A stretch of DNA of 9,685 nt. It comes from Desulfobacterales bacterium. GTDB lineage: Bacteria; Desulfobacterota; DSM-4660; Desulfatiglandales; Desulfatiglandaceae. The position numbers and the translations under genes are program-made. The stretch spans positions 1-9,685 of the forward strand of contig JAKLQB010000192.1 of NCBI GenBank assembly GCA_022013615.1, written 5' to 3'. Below, one piece after another: positions 7,228 to 9,685 of this stretch (positions are counted from its first letter, which is position 1; the number at the start of each line of letters is the position of its first letter). A model generated the notes under the pieces. It was given only the letters and a program-made list of their open reading frames with translations. It had not been told where the DNA came from and did no database searches.

Positions 7228-7416
7228 TTATTCTGTCGAGAGCCGGATCTCAATTTCTGTGGCTATCTTTTTTAAGTACTCAGAATATTGAGGAATAACC
7301 TCATCCTTGACTTGTATTCTCAAGCCTACTGCCCGGATAGCAGCCTGAGAATCAGGTCTGTTAATGTTTAAAGGAACCGCGAAGGCACATATTCCTTCAA
7401 TTAATTGAAATGTTCT
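7228..7416 (-). pseudogene. Remnant of an IclR-family regulator, C-terminal end only
   Basis: Reading the minus strand from 7416 down to the TAA at 7228-7230 gives 62 codons that look like the end of an IclR effector domain: EGICAFAVPL, a short loop, then QAAIRAVGLRI and an amphipathic tail ending KKIATEIEIRLSTE. In the family this corresponds to the G-V-x-A-I-A-A-P strand, the next strand and the final helix. The frame is closed upstream by an in-frame TAA at 7417-7419, no ATG or GTG start exists in it, and no IclR-like helix-turn-helix sequence occurs in the remaining 130 bases before the next gene. It is therefore a decayed fragment, not a small gene. The similarity is judged by eye from motif pattern. 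The parent gene may have regulated the flanking operons. Confidence 0.55.
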
Positions 7417-7449
7417 TTATAGAAAACATATGTTCTTTAAGTAAAACTT
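7410..7449 (+). promoter_or_regulatory. Tandem 10-bp repeats, likely operator
   Basis: Four consecutive 10-base units are seen: ATGTTCTTTA (7410-7419), TAGAAAACAT (7420-7429), ATGTTCTTTA (7430-7439) and AGTAAAACTT (7440-7449). The first and third are identical. The second is the reverse complement of the first at 8 of 10 positions, and the fourth is a weaker inverted copy. The result is a near-palindrome repeated at 20-bp spacing, about two helical turns. From memory, the IclR-family activators PcaU and PobR bind sites built from 10-bp repeats arranged as a palindrome plus a direct repeat, which this resembles. It lies about 95 bases before the Tm-1-like gene, just upstream of a candidate -35 box. 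Confidence 0.5.
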
Positions 7450-7459
7450 TAACGCAGGG

Positions 7460-7488
7460 TTGTCAAAAAGAAAATTAGATGATAGATG
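7460..7488 (+). promoter_or_regulatory. Candidate promoter for the Tm-1-like gene
   Basis: TTGTCA (7460-7465) matches five of six bases of a sigma-70 -35 box. Seventeen bases later TAGATG (7483-7488) is a poor -10, preceded by TGA at 7480-7482, which could act as an extended -10 element. A weak -10 next to upstream repeat sites would fit an activator-dependent promoter, but this is inference and a start site elsewhere in 7420-7530 is possible. Confidence 0.3.
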
Positions 7489-7544
7489 GGGATCTTGAAT
7501 AAGTTTGCAGAAGTATCTTTCACCCCTTTCTCTGGAGAAATGAC

Positions 7545-8762
7545 ATGGCTAATATAGGCACTATTGCCATCGTAGGGACATTCGATTCTAAAGGCGAGGA
7601 ACACCTTTTTCTGAAAGAGAATATTGAGCGGAGAGGTCTCCGCACCCTGGCATTCAATGTGGGGACTAAAGACCCTTCTCCTTTTCCGGCAGATGTGGAT
7701 CTGTTTTCAGAGCTAAAAAATGAGATAGAAACTATCCATAGTCGGGACAAAGTCATCCAGACCATACTTATGCGCGCACAAGTACTTATTAAAGAACTTT
7801 ATGATAATGGGCGAATCTGCGGAGTAATTTCAGCCGGAGGTGGGACAGGAACTCATCTCTGTACCAGTATCATGCGGGTGCTCCCTCTGGGGGTTCCCAA
7901 AGTAATGGTCTCCACTGTGGCATCCCGGAACATGGCAAACATCGTAGGAACTAAGGACGTCACAATGATGCACAGCGTGGTGGATCTCCTTGGAGTAAAC
8001 AGCATCTCTGGGGGCGTCCTGGACAGGGCAGCGGGGGCCATTTGTGGAATGGTACAGAGCCAATGGAAGGCCAAAAGGGAGAAAAAGCGCATTGCTCTTA
8101 CCATGTTCGGGTTTATCACACAAGCTGCTGAAGCCATTAAGCAATTCCTGGAGGATATGGGATATGAGGTGATCGCCTTTCACGCCAACGGTACGGGTGG
8201 CACGGCCATGGAAGAGCTGACAGCAGAGGGTTATTTTGACGGCATCCTGGATCTTGCCACCCATGAACTGGCGGATGAACTGAAAAACGGCTATTGCGCA
8301 GGTATTGGCCCTGAAAGACTCATGCCGCCGACGGGATTGGACATACCTCGTCTGGTGGTGCCCGGGGGATTAGACTGCGCAGTTCTGGAGTTTACCCGGA
8401 ATAACATCCCCGATGAATTCAGGGATCGAAAGATCTTTTTCTATGATTTTCGCTCAGCCATCCGGCTCAATACTGAGGAGACCCAATTCCTCGCGGCCCA
8501 GCTTGCTGAAAAGCTCAATCATAATCCCACCAATATCAAAGTGCTCGTTCCTTCCCTGGGCTGGTCTGAGGCTGATCATGAAAGTGGACCATTGCATGAT
8601 CCAACGATCAACAAGGCCTTTATGCTGAAGCTGAAGGAAAGTTTGAACCGCCGGATCGAGATCAAGGAGGTGAACCTTCACATCAATGATCCCTCTTTCG
8701 CGAAGATTGCATCAAAAATAATGGATGGGATGCTTGCATCCCCCTCCTTCTCAGTTTCATGA
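7545..8762 (+). CDS. Tm-1-like ATP-binding domain protein (UPF0261)
   Basis: This is a complete member of the UPF0261/Tm-1 family, with 405 residues, the usual length. The N-terminal Tm-1-like nucleotide-binding domain (about 1-180) shows IAIVGTFDSKGEE (7-19), SAGGGTGTH (97-105, a glycine-rich loop) and STVASRNMANIVGTKDVTMM (123-142). The C-terminal domain shows FHANGTGGTAMEEL (212-225), VVPGGLDC (271-278) and LGWSEADHESGPLHDP (338-353). The name comes from the tomato virus-resistance protein Tm-1; the bacterial members have no established reaction that I can name. They are often encoded beside a TIM-barrel PEP-hydrolase-like protein, which is absent here. It is cytoplasmic, with no signal peptide. 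The ATG has GGAG 7 bases upstream (7534-7537). It diverges from the ligase operon and shares its regulatory region, so a linked metabolic role is possible. The family call is firm; the function is unknown. Confidence 0.9.
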   Translation: MANIGTIAIVGTFDSKGEEHLFLKENIERRGLRTLAFNVGTKDPSPFPADVDLFSELKNEIETIHSRDKVIQTILMRAQVLIKELYDNGRICGVISAGGGTGTHLCTSIMRVLPLGVPKVMVSTVASRNMANIVGTKDVTMMHSVVDLLGVNSISGGVLDRAAGAICGMVQSQWKAKREKKRIALTMFGFITQAAEAIKQFLEDMGYEVIAFHANGTGGTAMEELTAEGYFDGILDLATHELADELKNGYCAGIGPERLMPPTGLDIPRLVVPGGLDCAVLEFTRNNIPDEFRDRKIFFYDFRSAIRLNTEETQFLAAQLAEKLNHNPTNIKVLVPSLGWSEADHESGPLHDPTINKAFMLKLKESLNRRIEIKEVNLHINDPSFAKIASKIMDGMLASPSFSVS

Positions 8763-8793
8763 CAACGCTTTCCAGACGGACAATTAGAAAATA

Positions 8794-9685
8794 TCAACGA
8801 ATTCTCAACATCAACCATATTGCCAGGCCGATAATTCCGCAAAAGACAAGCCATATAATATTGTAGCTTCCCAGGGTATCAAATGCCCACCCGGCTAAGG
8901 TAGGACCTATAATCCCTCCAATTGATCCGAAGCCCATGAGGATCCCGATCATTTTGCCAAAGGAATCTCTTCCAAAATATTCCCTTAGAATTGCCCCTCT
9001 GATGACCATTGCTCCCCCATAGCCTGGAGCGAAGAGGAGAAGGAAGAGGAAAACAACACCTGTCACTTGCACATAACAGAAAGCCAGCATCCCCAAACCC
9101 ATAAGGAGCAATGCCCAGACCATCACATACTTCTTATCAAAGAAGTCGCCTAACCAGCCAAAACCAAACCTTCCGATAATGCTGAACAGGGGAATAGCTC
9201 CTGCAACAAGCCCGGCAGTAGCTCTTGGTACCCCTACACTGCTGAGATAGGGCATGACATGGATGATCACTGCTGCAACGGCGATCATCCTTATCGCTTC
9301 TGCCGTGCACAGGTACAGGAAGGATCTCGTCTTAAGCGCCTCCTTAAGGCCAATTTCCACTCCCCTGCCTTGAATTTCGAGCTTTGGGATAGGCTCAACC
9401 GATGACTCGCCATCGGGAAGATAGCCATATTGCTCTGGCCTGTCGCGGATAACGAAGGATAAAGGTATTCCCAGGGCCCACATTCCCAGCCCGAGGATGA
9501 TCAAGGTGGTTCTCCAACCATAAACGTCGATAAGCCTAACGATGAGGGGAACAAAGAATCCGCTGGCACCAACTCCAGAGGCCATCACGCCCAGCGCTAT
9601 GCCCACCTTTTTATGAAACCAGTTAGCCACTGCAGACATGGTTACTACTACGGTACATCCACCGGCCCCGAATGCAACTAACAAA
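8794..9685 (-). CDS. MFS transporter, monocarboxylate/oxalate-formate type (N-terminus cut by window edge)
   Basis: This is a secondary carrier of the major facilitator superfamily in the inner membrane. About 297 C-terminal residues are present; the frame is open to the right edge, so roughly the first 100 residues with the first three helices lie outside. The visible part has ANWFHKKVGIALGVMASG (20-37), a central hydrophilic loop with RDRPEQYGYLPDG (80-92) typical of the OFA/MCT-like MFS group, and six C-terminal helices. The MFS signature GRFGFGWLGDFFDKK (171-185) lies in the loop between two of these helices. OFA/MCT relatives move small monocarboxylates, so an organic acid substrate is plausible but not shown. 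It converges on the Tm-1-like gene with only 31 bases between the two stop codons and no terminator visible. The TTG at 9684 is an internal leucine codon, not a start. Confidence 0.88.
   Translation of the reverse strand, partial: LLVAFGAGGCTVVVTMSAVANWFHKKVGIALGVMASGVGASGFFVPLIVRLIDVYGWRTTLIILGLGMWALGIPLSFVIRDRPEQYGYLPDGESSVEPIPKLEIQGRGVEIGLKEALKTRSFLYLCTAEAIRMIAVAAVIIHVMPYLSSVGVPRATAGLVAGAIPLFSIIGRFGFGWLGDFFDKKYVMVWALLLMGLGMLAFCYVQVTGVVFLFLLLFAPGYGGAMVIRGAILREYFGRDSFGKMIGILMGFGSIGGIIGPTLAGWAFDTLGSYNIIWLVFCGIIGLAIWLMLRIR

Noticed and set aside
7488..7508. Possible sigma-54 promoter (TGGGG ... TTTGC) upstream of the Tm-1-like gene
   Set aside because: The spacing between the GG and GC elements is far longer than the 10 bases required.

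Overview
The window looks like the chromosome of an anaerobic, probably sulfate-reducing or syntrophic bacterium of the Desulfobacterota/Deltaproteobacteria type. This is inferred from the gene set: a TRAP carboxylate transporter, a signal-less cytoplasmic molybdopterin oxidoreductase with a multi-cluster ferredoxin subunit, an EntE-like acid:CoA ligase, a Tm-1/UPF0261 protein and an MFS monocarboxylate-type carrier. Base composition looks even and near 50% GC. No rRNA, tRNA, insertion sequence, CRISPR array or phage gene was seen.

Layout, left to right. Bases 2-2687 (+) hold a TRAP transporter operon: the 3' part of the binding-protein gene (dctP, cut by the window edge), dctQ and dctM. A stable hairpin between dctP and dctQ takes in the best dctQ Shine-Dalgarno sequence. 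dctQ and dctM overlap by 4 bases (ATGA). Bases 2688-2817 are a short convergent gap with no clear terminator. Bases 2818-7101 (-) hold a tight operon, transcribed right to left: an EntE-like AMP-forming acid ligase, a 695-residue bis-MGD molybdoenzyme and a 159-residue ferredoxin subunit with four predicted [4Fe-4S] clusters. Bases 7102-7544 form a divergent intergenic region. It carries a 62-codon remnant that looks like the C-terminal end of an IclR-family regulator, a striking set of tandem 10-bp repeats that could be an operator, and candidate promoters in both directions. Bases 7545-8762 (+) encode a complete Tm-1-like ATP-binding/UPF0261 protein. Bases 8794-9685 (-) hold the C-terminal two thirds of an MFS carrier that runs off the right edge.

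How the genes may work together (inference): an organic, possibly aromatic or alicyclic, acid is taken up by the TRAP system and/or the MFS carrier. It is activated to an adenylate or CoA ester by the ligase, then oxidised or hydroxylated by the molybdoenzyme, with electrons passing through the ferredoxin subunit to a soluble acceptor, since no membrane anchor or Tat signal is present. The substrate cannot be read from the sequence. The degraded IclR-like gene next to an apparently intact operator suggests that local regulation has been rearranged.
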